Below, one piece after another: positions 28,400 to 38,578 of a DNA stretch of 64,000 nt (its first letter is position 1; the number at the start of each line of letters is the position of its first letter). The DNA lies in the NCBI RefSeq assembly GCF_022414535.1, contig NZ_JADWYM010000001.1:62001-126000 (forward strand), written 5' to 3'. Below the pieces are notes generated by a model. The model had not been told where the DNA came from, ran no database searches, and saw nothing but the letters and a program-made list of their open reading frames with translations. The position numbers were made by a program, and so were the translations under genes. The DNA comes from Streptomyces sp. MUM 2J (GTDB lineage Bacteria; Actinomycetota; Actinomycetes; Streptomycetales; Streptomycetaceae).

Positions 28400-29122
28400 G
28401 TGAACAGCGAACCGACGCCCGCCCAGGACAGCCCCTTCCGCCCCGAGACCGGTGCCCGCGACGCCGCCCCGCAGTTCGTGCTGCCGCTCGTCGTACGGGT
28501 CGAGCGCGCCGCGCCGCCCGTGCGCACCGACGCGCTGGAGACGGCGGCACGGGCCGTGCTGGTGATGCTGGCCGACGACCGGTCGCTCGGCGACGGTCCG
28601 TGGGCGCAGGCGGTGCGGGACTGGCAGGACGCGCGCATCCGGAAGGTGGTGCGGCGGGCGCGCGGCGCGGAGTGGCGGCGGGCCGAGGCGCTGCCCGGGA
28701 TCACGGTGACCGGCAAGTCGGCGCAGGTGCGGGTGTTTCCGCCGGTGCCGCTGGACGGGTGGCCCAAGGACCTCGCCCGGCTCCAGGTGTCGGGCACGGA
28801 CCTCGACGATCCGCAGCCGCCCGCCGAGCCGGACGGGGCCGCTCCGGTGCTGTGGCTGAGCCCCGAGGTGGAGATGTCGGCGGGCAAGGCGATGGCCCAG
28901 GCCGGACACGGCGCCCAACTCGCGTGGTGGGAGCTGGGCGAGGAGGAGCGCGCCGCCTGGCGGGACTCCGGTTTCGCGCTCGCCGTGCGGACCGCCGGGG
29001 TGGAGCGGTGGCGCCGGCTCACCGGCAGCGGGCTGCCGGTGGTGCGGGACGCGGGCTTCACCGAGATCGCGCCGGGCAGTTGCACGGTGGTCGCCGACCA
29101 CCCGGCGCTGCCCCGGACCTGA
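28400..29122 (+). CDS. Peptidyl-tRNA hydrolase, Pth2-type domain protein
   Basis: A 240-residue protein whose C-terminal part matches the Pth2 fold: PEVEMSAGKAMAQAGHGAQL is the signature helix with the conserved lysine and histidine, followed by LPVVRDAGFTEIAPGSCTVV. Archaeal Pth2 releases peptidyl-tRNA; bacterial stand-alone versions are less studied and the usual bacterial Pth is unrelated. The N-terminal 120 residues (VLPLVVRVERAAPPVRTDAL onwards) form an extra domain. The GTG at 28400 has no clear ribosome-binding site, and CAGACT 6 bases upstream suggests a leaderless transcript. Confidence 0.8.
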   Translation: MNSEPTPAQDSPFRPETGARDAAPQFVLPLVVRVERAAPPVRTDALETAARAVLVMLADDRSLGDGPWAQAVRDWQDARIRKVVRRARGAEWRRAEALPGITVTGKSAQVRVFPPVPLDGWPKDLARLQVSGTDLDDPQPPAEPDGAAPVLWLSPEVEMSAGKAMAQAGHGAQLAWWELGEEERAAWRDSGFALAVRTAGVERWRRLTGSGLPVVRDAGFTEIAPGSCTVVADHPALPRT

Positions 29123-29254
29123 CCCGCGGCCCCTCGGGGCGCCCCGGGATCTGCCGCCGGGCCGTCCCGCGTGGCCGCCCCGGCGATCACAGGGCTACGG
29201 TGGAATCCGCAACGCATCGGCCGCGTAAGGCCGTTGGAGATTCGGGGAGTCGAA

Positions 29255-30046
29255 ATGCCGGGTGACCGTCCGCTGCTCAACACCACCGTGCCGCACTCCG
29301 CGCGCATCTGGAACTACTGGCTGGGCGGCAAGGACTGCTACGAGATCGACCGGCAGGTCGGCGACCAGATCCGTGAACTGAACCCGGAGATCGTCGACAT
29401 CGCGCGCGCCCAGCGCGCCTTCCTCAAGCGCACGGTCACCCACCTGGCGGCCGAGGCCGGCATCCGGCAGTTCCTGGACGTCGGAACGGGTCTGCCGACG
29501 CACGACAACACACACGAGGTCGCGCAGGCGCTCGTGCCCGGGGCGCGGATCGTGTACGTCGACCACGACCCGGTCGTGCTCAACCACGCACACGCCCTGC
29601 TCACCAGCACCAGCTCGGGCGCCACCGACTACATCGACGCCGACCTGCGCGACCCGGAGGCGATCCTGCGAGCCGCCGGACGCACCCTGGACTTCGGGCA
29701 GCCGATGGCACTGATGCTGCTGGGCATCGCCGCGCACGTCCCGGACGACACGGCCTACGCGGTGGTGGGCCGGCTCAAGGACGCGCTGCCGGCCGGCAGC
29801 CACCTGGTGTTCTGCGACAGCACCGAGAGGTTCCACCCCACCGAGATGCGCGCGATGGTCGAGCGCTGGAACGAGGCGAGCGACAATCCGCGGGTGAACC
29901 GGACGCCGGAGCAGCTGGCCCGCTTCTTCGACGGCTTCGACCTGCTGGAGCCCGGCCTGGTCCCGGTCGCCGAGTGGCGCCCCGACCCGGCGGCGGGCGA
30001 CCGGCGGGAGGTGGACAGCTTCGGCGGGGTGGCGGTCAAGCGCTGA
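29255..30046 (+). CDS. SAM-dependent methyltransferase, DUF574-type
   Basis: A 263-residue methyltransferase of the actinobacterial DUF574/PF04672 family. The family signature [20 protein letters not shown] begins at residue 13. The SAM-binding motif is [19 protein letters not shown], with [17 protein letters not shown] as the acidic loop binding ribose. These genes are numerous in Streptomyces and their substrates are unknown. The ATG at 29255 follows GGGGAG with 5-base spacing. It sits 113 bases before the DUF692 fusion gene in the same direction. Confidence 0.9.
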   Translation: MPGDRPLLNTTVPHSARIWNYWLGGKDCYEIDRQVGDQIRELNPEIVDIARAQRAFLKRTVTHLAAEAGIRQFLDVGTGLPTHDNTHEVAQALVPGARIVYVDHDPVVLNHAHALLTSTSSGATDYIDADLRDPEAILRAAGRTLDFGQPMALMLLGIAAHVPDDTAYAVVGRLKDALPAGSHLVFCDSTERFHPTEMRAMVERWNEASDNPRVNRTPEQLARFFDGFDLLEPGLVPVAEWRPDPAAGDRREVDSFGGVAVKR

Positions 30047-30158
30047 CGTGCCGGGCCGCGCCGCACGGAACCTCAAATGTTGCTCTGAACTCCCCGGGCG
30101 CGGGGTTCGACCCGGCCGGGCGGGGCCATACCCCCGTCACCGAGAGGGAGGGGAGATC

Positions 30159-31517
30159 ATGCAGCAGCTGGGGACGGGCATCGGGTGGCGGCCGGAGATC
30201 GCGGACGCCGTGGAGCGGATGCCGGGCGTCGACTGGGTCGAGGTCGTGGCGGAGAACGTCTGCCCCGGCCACCTCCCCGACTCGCTGCACCGGCTGCGCG
30301 AGCGCGGGGTGACGGTGGTCCCGCACGGCGTCTCACTGGGGCTGGGCGGCGCCGACCGACCCGACCCGGGGCGGCTGACGGCGCTCGCCGAGCGGGCGGA
30401 GGCCCTGGGCTCTCCCCTGGTCACCGAGCACGTCGCGTTCGTCCGCGCGGGCGGCCCGATGACCGCGACCCCGCCCCTGGAGGCGGGCCATCTGCTGCCC
30501 GTACCGCGCACCCGGGACGCCCTCGACGTGCTGTGCGCGAACATCCGCGCCGCCCAGGCGGCCCTGCCGGTGCCGCTCGCGGTGGAGAACATCGCCGCGC
30601 TGATCTCCTGGCCCGGGGAGGAGATGACCGAAGGCCAGTTCCTGTACGAGCTCGCCGACCGCACGGGGGTCCGGCTCCTCGTCGACGTCGCCAACCTGCA
30701 CACCAACCACGTCAACCGCGGAGAGGACCCGGCCAAGGCGCTCGCCGAACTCCCGCTGGAGGCCGTCGCCTACGTCCATGTCGCGGGCGGCTTCGCACGC
30801 GACGGGGTCTGGCACGACAGCCACGCGCACCCGGTACCACAGCCGGTGCTCGACGTCCTCACCGACCTGGCCTGCCGGGTCCGGCCCCCGGGCGTCCTGC
30901 TGGAGCGGGACGAGAACTTCCCCGAACCGGCCGAGCTGGAGCGCGAGCTGGGGACGATCCGGGCCGCGGTGGAGCGGGGGGCCGGGGCGCACGTACCGCC
31001 GGACACCGGCGAACCGGTGGGGCGGGCCCGGCCGGCCACGGACGGGGCGGCCCCTGCGGAGCCGGGCTCCGGGACCGGAGAGGAGCCGCCGGCCGTACCG
31101 GATGCGACCCGTCAGCGCCTGGCCCTGACCCAGACGGCGCTGCTGTCGGCGCTGGTCGCGGGCACACCGGCGCCGGAGGGCTTCGACCGGGTCCGGCTCG
31201 GTGTCCAGTCCCGGGCACTGGCCGCCAAGCGGGCCGGGGTGGTGGCCAGGGCTGCGCCGGAGCTCCCCGGGATCCTGGGCGACGCCTACCGTCCCGCCTT
31301 CCTCTCCTACGCCCAGACCCACCCCATGACCGCGGGCTACCGCCACGACGCCCTCGGCTTCGCCGCGCACCTGCTGGGCGAGGGACTCGTGGCGGACCCG
31401 GGGGCGCGGCACGAGCTGCGGGAGTGGTGGCTCGACCGGTCGGGGCCGAGGCCGCGCTCCCGGCGGCCGGCGGTGCGCCTGGCACGGGCGACGCGCCGGG
31501 TACTGCTGCGACGCTGA
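30159..31517 (+). CDS. DUF692 (MbnB-like) protein fused to a C-terminal partner-like domain
   Basis: A 452-residue protein. Residues 1-280 are a DUF692 TIM barrel with the metal ligands of the family: [37 protein letters not shown] and ERDENF. DUF692 enzymes (MbnB, TglH) use clustered iron to modify cysteines in peptides. After an acidic linker, residues 345-430 ([16 protein letters not shown], then [17 protein letters not shown]) resemble the helical MbnC/DUF2063-type partner normally encoded by a separate gene. This enzyme therefore appears to carry its partner in cis. ATG 30159 follows GAGGGAGGGGAG. A membrane protein gene follows; no obvious precursor peptide is adjacent. Confidence 0.82.
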   Translation: MQQLGTGIGWRPEIADAVERMPGVDWVEVVAENVCPGHLPDSLHRLRERGVTVVPHGVSLGLGGADRPDPGRLTALAERAEALGSPLVTEHVAFVRAGGPMTATPPLEAGHLLPVPRTRDALDVLCANIRAAQAALPVPLAVENIAALISWPGEEMTEGQFLYELADRTGVRLLVDVANLHTNHVNRGEDPAKALAELPLEAVAYVHVAGGFARDGVWHDSHAHPVPQPVLDVLTDLACRVRPPGVLLERDENFPEPAELERELGTIRAAVERGAGAHVPPDTGEPVGRARPATDGAAPAEPGSGTGEEPPAVPDATRQRLALTQTALLSALVAGTPAPEGFDRVRLGVQSRALAAKRAGVVARAAPELPGILGDAYRPAFLSYAQTHPMTAGYRHDALGFAAHLLGEGLVADPGARHELREWWLDRSGPRPRSRRPAVRLARATRRVLLRR

Positions 31518-31814
31518 CCCGGACGGTCCGGCCCCGAACGCAACGCACCCCTCCCGGGCCGCCGGACGGCCCTCGGCTGCGGCGTGCGGGGCCACGCCGC
31601 AGGAAGCGCGTCACGGACCCGGCCCCGCCCGCGAACGGGCGCGTACACCCCGCGGGACACCTTCGCGGACGAACGGGTCCGCGACTCTGCCGCCGGCTCC
31701 GTCCCCCAGCACCCGGCCCGGCCACCACGAACGGAACGTCACGTACCGGCAACAGCGCGTCCGGATGGTGAAAAGTACTGGCACGGTCCCGTCCCCCTGG
31801 CATAGAAACACGGC

Positions 31815-32612
31815 ATGTTCTGGGTCCTCCTCCTGCTGCCGGCCTGGGCTGTCGCCGGCGTTGCCTGCACCCGGCTCTGCCTGGCCGCCGCCCGTGCGGC
31901 GGCCGTCGACCGGGAGGGCGCGGCCGCGGGCCGGGAGCACGATCTGACGCTGTACGAGGTGGCGTTCCTGTCCGGTGGCCCGGCCCGGGTCGCCGAGCTG
32001 ACGCTGGTGTCGATGGCCCGCCAGCGCCGGCTGCTGCTCGCGCACACCGGCTGGGCCACCGTCGTCGATCCGCGCGGCCGGGACGACATGGAACGCTCGG
32101 TGATCGGGGCGATCGGGCCCGGGGGCCAGTCGCGCATCGCGCCGGTGCGGGCCGCCGCTGCCGCCGCCGACGCGGTCCGCCACCTCGCCGACCGGCTGGT
32201 CGTCGCGGGCCTGGCGGTACCGTACGGGTCGCGGACGACGGTCGCGGCGGGCATGCGCCGGGTGCGGCTCGCCACGGCGGCGGTGGTGGCGCTGGCCACG
32301 GCGGCGTTGCTGCTGCCCGGCTCCTCGGACCTGCCGCGCTCGCTGGTCGCCCTGTGGTTCGCGCTGCCGCTGGCCCTCACCCTGAGTTGCCTGGCGATAG
32401 CCCGGGTCGAAGCGCACCCGTACTCGCACTGGGCCTCTCCGGCCGGGCAGCGACTGGTGGGCTCCCTGGTGCAGCGGGTGGGCGGCGGGGCGGGCGGCGA
32501 CGACCGCGCCTACCTGGCCCGCGTCGCCGTCCGGGGCGTCCGGGCGATAGGCGAGCCGGAGCTGCGGGCCGCGCTCGCCCACCGCGACGACCACCGGGAG
32601 CGCCGGGACTGA
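31815..32612 (+). CDS. TIGR04222-type membrane protein
   Basis: A 265-residue protein with an N-terminal membrane segment (MFWVLLLLPAWAVAGVAC) and a conserved region LYEVAFLSGGPARVAELTLVSMARQRRLLLA, typical of the TIGR04222 family. Two further hydrophobic segments follow near residues 155-195. In many actinobacteria this family has a Gly/Cys-rich tail. Here the tail has only a short GGGAGG stretch and no cysteine. Its genes recur beside DUF692 genes, suggesting a shared pathway. It lies 297 bases after the DUF692 fusion gene in the same direction, with no better ORF in the gap. Confidence 0.7.
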   Translation: MFWVLLLLPAWAVAGVACTRLCLAAARAAAVDREGAAAGREHDLTLYEVAFLSGGPARVAELTLVSMARQRRLLLAHTGWATVVDPRGRDDMERSVIGAIGPGGQSRIAPVRAAAAAADAVRHLADRLVVAGLAVPYGSRTTVAAGMRRVRLATAAVVALATAALLLPGSSDLPRSLVALWFALPLALTLSCLAIARVEAHPYSHWASPAGQRLVGSLVQRVGGGAGGDDRAYLARVAVRGVRAIGEPELRAALAHRDDHRERRD

Positions 32613-32730
32613 CCAGTGCGCCGGGGGCGCACAGGAGTCATTGGCGCCGACACCGGCGGACGGTGCTTGCCTTCCCCCGCGGGCGGCCGAAGCATCCCTT
32701 CTGTTGCTGACGCGCACGAAGGGAACCGCC

Positions 32731-34350
32731 ATGCGAGCTGCCGCCCTCTCCTCGGTCGCCGGGGCGTTGCTGCTGACCGCCCTGGCCGCCGTGCCGGCGG
32801 GCGGCGCTCCCGGCGTCCCCGGTCCGGCCGAGCTGCGCGGCACCGCGGTGGCCGCCGCGCGGGCCGAGGCGGCGGGCGTCGAGTTCGGGACGTGCTCCGA
32901 CGCCCAGGACATGCCGGGCAGCCTCCAGTGCGGCACGGTGAAGGTGCCGCTCGACTACGCCCACCCCGACGGCCGGCAGATCAGCCTCACCGTCAGCCGG
33001 GTCCGCGCCACCCACCGCGACCCGCACGACGGGCACCGGGTGCCCCGGCAGGGCGCCCTGGTCTACAACCCGGGCGGGCCCGGCGGCGACGGCCTGTACT
33101 TCCCGCTCGTCGGCCTGCTGCCGAAGTGGAAGCGCATCGCCGCGGCCTACGACCTGGTCGGCTACTCCCCCCGCGGCGTGGGCCGTTCCGCCCCGCTGTC
33201 CTGCCAGGACCCCGAGCACTTCTTCAAGGGGCCCACGCCGGCACCGACACACCCCTCGGAGTCGTACAAGCGGGAGCGGGTCGCGCAGGCGAAGGCGTAC
33301 GCGCGCGGGTGCGCCCGACGGGCCGGGGACACCTTGCGGCACTACACGTCCCTCAACAACGCCCGGGACCTGGACGTGCTGCGGGCCGCGCTCGGCGAGG
33401 ACCGGCTGACGTTCATGGGCGCTTCCTACGGCACCTACTTCGGGGCGCTGTACGCGACGCTGTTCCCCTCGCACGTGCGCCGGATGGTGTTCGACTCGGC
33501 GGTGAACCCGGACCCGGCCCGGATCTGGTACCGCAACAACCTCGACCAGTCGGCCGCCTTCGAGAGCCGCTGGGCGGACTTCCGGCAGTGGGTCGCCCGG
33601 CACGACCACGTGTACGGCCTCGGCGACACACCCGAAGAGGTGCAGCACAGCTACGAGCGGGTGCGGGCGGCGCTGGCCGAGCGGCCGGCCGGGGGGAGGG
33701 TCGGGCCCGGGCAGTTGCAGGGCGCGTTCCTCCAGGCGGGGTACTACGACGACTACTGGCCGCACCGCGCGCAGGCGCTGTCGGCGTATCTCAAAGGCGA
33801 TCCGCAGCCGCTGATCGACCAGGCGGGGCCGATCGCCGAGGCGGCGGCCGAGGCCGAGAACGCGAGCGCGGTCTACACGGCCGTGGAGTGCAATGACGCC
33901 CCGTGGCCGACGGACTTCCGAGTCTGGGACCGCGACAACACGCGGCTGGCGCGGGTGGCGCCGTTCGAGACGTGGGACAACGCGTGGGCGAACCTGCCGT
34001 GCGCCTACTGGCCCGTGCCCCGCCGGCAGCCACCGGACGTGTGGACCGGGCCGGGTGAACTGCCGCACGTGCTGATCCTGGCCGCCGAACGGGACGCGGC
34101 GACACCGTACGCCGGGGCGCTGGAGCTGCACCGGCGGCTGTCCGGTTCGGTGCTGGTGACCGAGCGGGACGCCGGCACGCACGGCATCGCCGGGGGGCCG
34201 AACGCCTGCGTCAACGGCTACCTGGACGCCTATCTGCTGGAAGGCCGGCTTCCGGTGCGGCGCGCGAGCTGCGCGCCGCACCCGGAGCCGCGACCCCTGC
34301 CGGAGCCGGACCCGCTGCCGGACCGGCAGCGGGCGGCGCGCACGCGCTGA
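32731..34350 (+). CDS. Secreted alpha/beta-hydrolase, S33 tripeptidyl aminopeptidase-like
   Basis: A 539-residue secreted hydrolase. The signal peptide is at 1-25 (ALSSVAGALLLTALAAVPAGGA). The oxyanion region is YNPGGPGGDG. The nucleophile is Ser232 in GASYGTYFGALYA. The acid Asp probably lies in LAAERDAATPYAGA and the catalytic His in DAGTHGI. This matches the Streptomyces tripeptidyl aminopeptidase/SlpD group, which removes N-terminal peptides from extracellular proteins. The ATG at 32731 is chosen because the signal peptide starts there. Its TGA directly abuts the stop of the convergent hemQ gene with no base between. Confidence 0.88.
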   Translation: MRAAALSSVAGALLLTALAAVPAGGAPGVPGPAELRGTAVAAARAEAAGVEFGTCSDAQDMPGSLQCGTVKVPLDYAHPDGRQISLTVSRVRATHRDPHDGHRVPRQGALVYNPGGPGGDGLYFPLVGLLPKWKRIAAAYDLVGYSPRGVGRSAPLSCQDPEHFFKGPTPAPTHPSESYKRERVAQAKAYARGCARRAGDTLRHYTSLNNARDLDVLRAALGEDRLTFMGASYGTYFGALYATLFPSHVRRMVFDSAVNPDPARIWYRNNLDQSAAFESRWADFRQWVARHDHVYGLGDTPEEVQHSYERVRAALAERPAGGRVGPGQLQGAFLQAGYYDDYWPHRAQALSAYLKGDPQPLIDQAGPIAEAAAEAENASAVYTAVECNDAPWPTDFRVWDRDNTRLARVAPFETWDNAWANLPCAYWPVPRRQPPDVWTGPGELPHVLILAAERDAATPYAGALELHRRLSGSVLVTERDAGTHGIAGGPNACVNGYLDAYLLEGRLPVRRASCAPHPEPRPLPEPDPLPDRQRAARTR

Positions 34351-35082
34351 TCAGGCCAGGCCCGCGACCAGCTCGGAGACGTCCTTGCGGCGGCCGGTGA
34401 AGAACGGCACCTCCTCGCGGACGTGCATCCGCGCCTCCGAGCCGCGCAGGTGGCGCATGAGGTCGACGATGCGGTACAGCTCGTCGGCCTCGAAGGCGAG
34501 GAGCCACTCGTAGTCGCCGAGCGAGAACGAGGCGACCGTGTTGGCGCGCACGTCCGGGTAACCGCGGGCCATCTTGCCGTGGTCGGCGAGCATGCGGCGG
34601 CGGTCCTCCTCGGGCAGGAGGTACCAGTCGTAGGAGCGCACGAACGGGTAGACGCTGACGTAGTTGCGGGGCGTCTCGTCGGCGAGGAACGCCGGGATGT
34701 GCGAGCGGTTGAACTCGGCGGGCCGGTGCAGCGCCATGTTCGACCACACCGGCGTCAGCGCGCGGCCGAGCCGCGTGCGGCGGAAGAGGTTGTACGCCTC
34801 CTGGAGCTGGTCGCTGGTCTCGGCGTGCCACCAGATCATCACGTCGGCGTCGGCCCGCAGGCCGGACACGTCGTAGGTGCCGCGGATCGTCACGTCCTTC
34901 GCGGCGAGCTGGTCGAACAGCTCCTGGACCTCCTCGGCGTAGCCGGAACGGTCCTCGGGCAGCACGTCCTTCAGCTTGAAGACGGACCACAGCGTGTAGC
35001 GGATGACCTCGTTCAGGTCCTTGGCCAGCTTGCCCTTGTTCGGGATGCGCTCAGGGGCAGTGGTGGGGGCGTCGTCACTCAT
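34351..35082 (-). CDS. hemQ: Coproheme decarboxylase (chlorite dismutase family)
   Basis: A 243-residue ChdC/HemQ. It performs the last step of the coproporphyrin-dependent heme pathway, decarboxylating two propionates of coproheme using hydrogen peroxide. The active-site segment [17 protein letters not shown] and the probable proximal histidine in [14 protein letters not shown] are present. The N-terminus is [21 protein letters not shown] strong site AGGAGAATAGGA lies within the end of hemG, and only 5 bases separate the genes, so the pair is an operon. It is not a chlorite detoxification enzyme in this context. Confidence 0.93.
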   Translation of the reverse strand: MSDDAPTTAPERIPNKGKLAKDLNEVIRYTLWSVFKLKDVLPEDRSGYAEEVQELFDQLAAKDVTIRGTYDVSGLRADADVMIWWHAETSDQLQEAYNLFRRTRLGRALTPVWSNMALHRPAEFNRSHIPAFLADETPRNYVSVYPFVRSYDWYLLPEEDRRRMLADHGKMARGYPDVRANTVASFSLGDYEWLLAFEADELYRIVDLMRHLRGSEARMHVREEVPFFTGRRKDVSELVAGLA

Positions 35083-35087
35083 GGTTC

Positions 35088-36545
35088 CTATTCTCCTGCT
35101 CCGCCGTGCAGACTCTGCACCGGGTGGGCGGTGAGTTCCTGCACAGCTTCGAGATCGCCGCCGAGTTGGTCCACCGCGGCGTACGCGCTCGCGATGCACG
35201 CCGGGATGCCGACGCCGTCGTACTGCGCGCCGCACACGGCGAGACCGGGCAGCGCGGCGACGTGCGCGCGGATGCGGGCCACCCGCGCGTGGTGGCCGAC
35301 CGGGTACTGGGGCAGGCCGCCGTCCCAGCGGGTCACGCGGGTCTGAATCGGCGCGGCGCCGAGGCCGACGGCTTCCTTCAGGTCCCGCCGCGACACCTCG
35401 ACGAGTTCGGCGTCGTCGTGGCCGAGGATCTCCGTCTCGCCGTACCGTCCGACGGAGGTGCGCAGGACGACGGTGTCCGGGTCCTGCTCGGCGATCCAGC
35501 CCCACTTGTTCGACGCGAAGGTGGAGGCCTTGATCGTGTGCCCGTCGACCGGCGGGACGAGGAAGCCGCTGCCGTCGGGCAGGCGGGTGTCAGCGCGGCG
35601 GTAGGCGAGGGTGACCAGGGCCATCGAGGCGTACTCGATCGTGTTCAGCTCTGCGGCGGCCTGCGGTGACTCACCGGCCAGCAGGCGGGCGGCGGCGGGC
35701 GCGGGGACGGCGAGGACGACGCCGTCGGCGTGCAGGAGGCGGTCGCCCGCCGCGACGCGCCAGCCCCTGCCGGGCTCCCGGCGCAGCTCGGTCACCGGGG
35801 TGCCCGTGACGATCTCGCCACCGCGCGAGCGCACGGAGCCGGCGACCGCGAGCGGCAGGGAACCGACGCCGCCGCGGACGCCCATGAAGACCGGCCCGGT
35901 CTGCTGGTTCGCCGCGGCCCGTTCCTGGATCTCGCGCACGGCCTCCGTCAGGGAGGTGTGCGTCCGCGCGGCCTGGAAGAGCTGGGGGACGGCCATGCGC
36001 AGGGAGATGCGGTAGGCGTCACCGGCGTAGACCCCGCCGAGGAGCGGTTCGACCAGGCGGTCGACGACCTCGCGGCCGAGTCGCGCGGCGACGTACTCCC
36101 CCACCGCCACGTCCTCGCCCACCTCGGTGCGCGGCAGGTCGGCGTCCCGCTCGATGCGGGCGAGGCCCTCGCCGGACAGGATGCCCGACAGCGCGGAGGC
36201 GGTACCGGGGACGCCCATGACGTGGCCCTTGGGCATGGGCCGCAGAGCGCCGCGGGTCCACAGGGAGGCGGTCGCGGTGGCGGGCGGCTGGAGGCGGTCG
36301 GCGAGACCCGCCTCACGGGCGAGGGCCACGGCCTCCGGGCGCCGGGCGAGCAGCGACTCGGCGCCGAGGTCGACCCGCACGCCCGCGATCTCGCCGGGCA
36401 GCAGCTTGCCGCCGACCCGGTCGGCGGCCTCGACCACGGTCACGCGCGTCCCCCGCTGCAGCAGCCGGTGCGCGGCGGCCAGCCCCGCGATCCCGGCGCC
36501 GATGACGACGACATGACCTGCCACACCCGTACCCGTTCCGTTCAT
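35088..36545 (-). CDS. hemG: Coproporphyrinogen III oxidase (protoporphyrinogen oxidase family, FAD)
   Basis: A 485-residue FAD enzyme of the HemY/CgoX family. The dinucleotide-binding start is [20 protein letters not shown], followed by [27 protein letters not shown] and [18 protein letters not shown] are family blocks. In actinobacteria this enzyme oxidises coproporphyrinogen III to coproporphyrin III before iron insertion and HemQ. The ATG at 36545 places the FAD motif at residue 10; the upstream open frame has no similarity. It is first in the hemG-hemQ operon and divergent from the DUF4349 lipoprotein gene. Confidence 0.93.
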   Translation of the reverse strand: MNGTGTGVAGHVVVIGAGIAGLAAAHRLLQRGTRVTVVEAADRVGGKLLPGEIAGVRVDLGAESLLARRPEAVALAREAGLADRLQPPATATASLWTRGALRPMPKGHVMGVPGTASALSGILSGEGLARIERDADLPRTEVGEDVAVGEYVAARLGREVVDRLVEPLLGGVYAGDAYRISLRMAVPQLFQAARTHTSLTEAVREIQERAAANQQTGPVFMGVRGGVGSLPLAVAGSVRSRGGEIVTGTPVTELRREPGRGWRVAAGDRLLHADGVVLAVPAPAAARLLAGESPQAAAELNTIEYASMALVTLAYRRADTRLPDGSGFLVPPVDGHTIKASTFASNKWGWIAEQDPDTVVLRTSVGRYGETEILGHDDAELVEVSRRDLKEAVGLGAAPIQTRVTRWDGGLPQYPVGHHARVARIRAHVAALPGLAVCGAQYDGVGIPACIASAYAAVDQLGGDLEAVQELTAHPVQSLHGGAGE

Positions 36546-36773
36546 GGCCCCCACCCTCTCAGACGCCTCGGGCTGTGACGCCAGGGCCAAACGGCCCGGA
36601 CGGGGGTCGGTTCCGTCCCGGGCCCGCGCCGCCCCGGCCGTCGGCCGGGCCCGCCTCCGTGGCCCGGGCGAGTCCGGACCGTGACCGCTTCGGGACCGCA
36701 CCCCGCCAACGTTCCACCCCACCCGGGCGTCGAAGAAGCGTCAGTCGTCACCGGAGCCCCCGGGGGGAAGCCC

Positions 36774-37832
36774 ATGAAGCCCAGGAAACCCATGAAACCC
36801 AGGAAACCCACCTCTCACCCACACGCCCGGCACTCCGCCCGGACCCTGGCCTGGTTGCTGCTGGCCGCCGCGGTGGCGCTCACCGGGTGCTCCGGCGCAG
36901 ACGACGGGCGGGGTGCGAGCGCCAGCGTCGACAAGGCGGCGGTCGCACCGGACGGCGCGGCCCAGGAAGGCGCGGCGCAGGACGGCACGGAGGCGCAGGA
37001 AGGGCCGGAGGGGAGCGCGGCCACCGGCGGCGCCCGCCAGGGCATCGCGTCGCCGAAGCTCTCCACCACCCGCGTCATCCGCAGTGCCTCGCTCACGGTG
37101 CAGGTGAAGAACGTCTCCAAGGCCCTGGGCCGGGCCCGCACCACCGTGGAGGACGCGGGCGGCTATGTGAGCGAGGAGAACACCACGCGCGACGACGAGG
37201 GCCGGGAGGAGACCCGGGTGGTGCTGCGCGTGCCCGTCGAACGGTACGACGCCGTGCTCACCGGTCTGCAGGGCGCCGGCAGGCTGGTGGACCGCAGCGC
37301 CAAGGCGCAGGACGTCACCGATCAGGTCGTCGACGTCGACAGCCGGGTGAAGTCCGCGCGGGCCAGCGTCGCCCGGGTGCGGGAGCTGATGGACCGGGCG
37401 ACCCGGCTGAGCGACGTGGTGGAACTGGAGGGCGAGTTGAGCCGCCGCCAGGCCGACCTGGAGTCGCTGCTCGCCCGGCAGGCCGCGCTGAAGGACCGCA
37501 CCAGCCTGGCCGCCATCACCCTGTCCCTGTCCGAGAAACCCGCGGACGCCTCCGGGAAGGGGGGCGACGGCCCCGGGTTCCTGGACGCGCTCGCGGGCGG
37601 CTGGCACATGTTCGTGACGGCGCTGCGCTGGCTGGTGGCCGTGATCGGCGCCGTCCTGCCCTTCGCCGCGGCGCTGGCCCTGCTCGCCCTGGCCTGGCGG
37701 CGGCTCGTCCGGCCGCGGCTGCCGCGCCACCGGGAGCCTGCGCCCGCGGCACCCGCTGCGGCCGTGACGACCGCGCCGGGCCCGCTGCCGTCGGCCCCGC
37801 CGGTATCGCGGGAGCCGGACCGGCAGGACTGA
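36774..37832 (+). CDS. DUF4349 domain lipoprotein
   Basis: A 352-residue membrane-associated protein. A basic N-terminus (MKPRKPMKPRKP) and hydrophobic segment end in the lipobox ALTGC. A Glu/Gly/Ala-rich linker leads to the DUF4349 domain: VIRSASLTVQVKNVSKALGR, VLRVPVERYDAVLTGL, then a coiled coil at about 180-240. A C-terminal membrane helix (VAVIGAVLPFAAALALLALAW) follows. It is thus anchored at both ends. The function is unknown. ATG 36774 is chosen for the GGGGGGAAG site. The start codon lies in a near-perfect 18-base direct repeat, so an ATG six codons downstream is an alternative. Confidence 0.85.
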   Translation: MKPRKPMKPRKPTSHPHARHSARTLAWLLLAAAVALTGCSGADDGRGASASVDKAAVAPDGAAQEGAAQDGTEAQEGPEGSAATGGARQGIASPKLSTTRVIRSASLTVQVKNVSKALGRARTTVEDAGGYVSEENTTRDDEGREETRVVLRVPVERYDAVLTGLQGAGRLVDRSAKAQDVTDQVVDVDSRVKSARASVARVRELMDRATRLSDVVELEGELSRRQADLESLLARQAALKDRTSLAAITLSLSEKPADASGKGGDGPGFLDALAGGWHMFVTALRWLVAVIGAVLPFAAALALLALAWRRLVRPRLPRHREPAPAAPAAAVTTAPGPLPSAPPVSREPDRQD

Positions 37833-38125
37833 AATGCCCGGCGCCCGTGGCGCGAAGGACGCGCACGGCGGCTCCGGACCTGGGCTACGCCCCCGGCGTT
37901 CTCACCGGTGTGGGACCCGGTGCCGGTCGCGGCGCGCAAGGCGGCGCGGGTGGTGGAACGGCACCGCCGGCGTGCCGCGCCGGAAACGGCGCAGCACACC
38001 AGGAGGTGCCGGGACCGGGAGCGGCTCCCGGCGGGGAGACGGCGCGGCCGGACCGGCGCCGCACCGCGTCGGCCCCCGCCGCCCCTGCCCGTGCACCGGG
38101 TTCCTCCCGCGCCGCGCCCGCGCTG

Positions 38126-38452
38126 CTACGCCGTGCCGCTCAGACGCGGCAGGGAGGCCACGGACCCGTTGGCGGAGGACGACGCGGACCCGTTGGCGGA
38201 GGACGACGCTGAGGACGCCGCCGGGGGCTGCTCCCCGGCGGGCTTGGCGTGCGCCGCCGGGACCCTGGCCGACCGCAGCCGGTGGCTGGCGGCCTCGTCC
38301 AGCGTCACCGGCCGCTGCATCTGCGCGGCCAGCCGGCCGGCCTCCTGGCCCAGCCGCGCCACGTCCTCCCAGGGGAGCCGCAGTACGAGGGACAGCTCCG
38401 CCTCTCCGTCGGGCAGGGCCTGCATCGCCGGTGGAGTAACCCGCTCGTTCAT
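38126..38452 (-). CDS. Small hypothetical protein with Ser/Ala/Asn repeat tail
   Basis: A 108-residue ORF. The first 60 residues form a compact amphipathic region (LSLVLRLPWEDVARLGQEAG, RLAAQMQRPVTLDEAASHRL) that looks genuine. The rest is low complexity with the repeat SASSSANG encoded by a tandem 24-base DNA repeat at about 38160-38209. No signal peptide and no recognised family. Codon third positions favour G/C. It is divergent from the rhomboid gene with 126 bases between the starts. Confidence 0.55.
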   Translation of the reverse strand: MNERVTPPAMQALPDGEAELSLVLRLPWEDVARLGQEAGRLAAQMQRPVTLDEAASHRLRSARVPAAHAKPAGEQPPAASSASSSANGSASSSANGSVASLPRLSGTA

Positions 38453-38578
38453 CGCCTGATCCTCACGGTCGTCCCCGCGACGCGCCTCACCCGCGCCGCG
38501 GACGGTCGCACAGACATACGCAGCCGGGCGAGAGGACGTTCACCGATTCGCCGCACGCATCGCGGGCAATAGTTCCTC

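Noticed and set aside
34351..35082. Chlorite dismutase detoxifying chlorite
   Set aside because: Its operon with the FAD oxidase of heme synthesis and the actinobacterial context identify it as the heme pathway decarboxylase.
36546..36722. N-terminal extension of the HemG frame
   Set aside because: It would put 59 residues without similarity ahead of the FAD motif. The ATG at 36545 fits the family.
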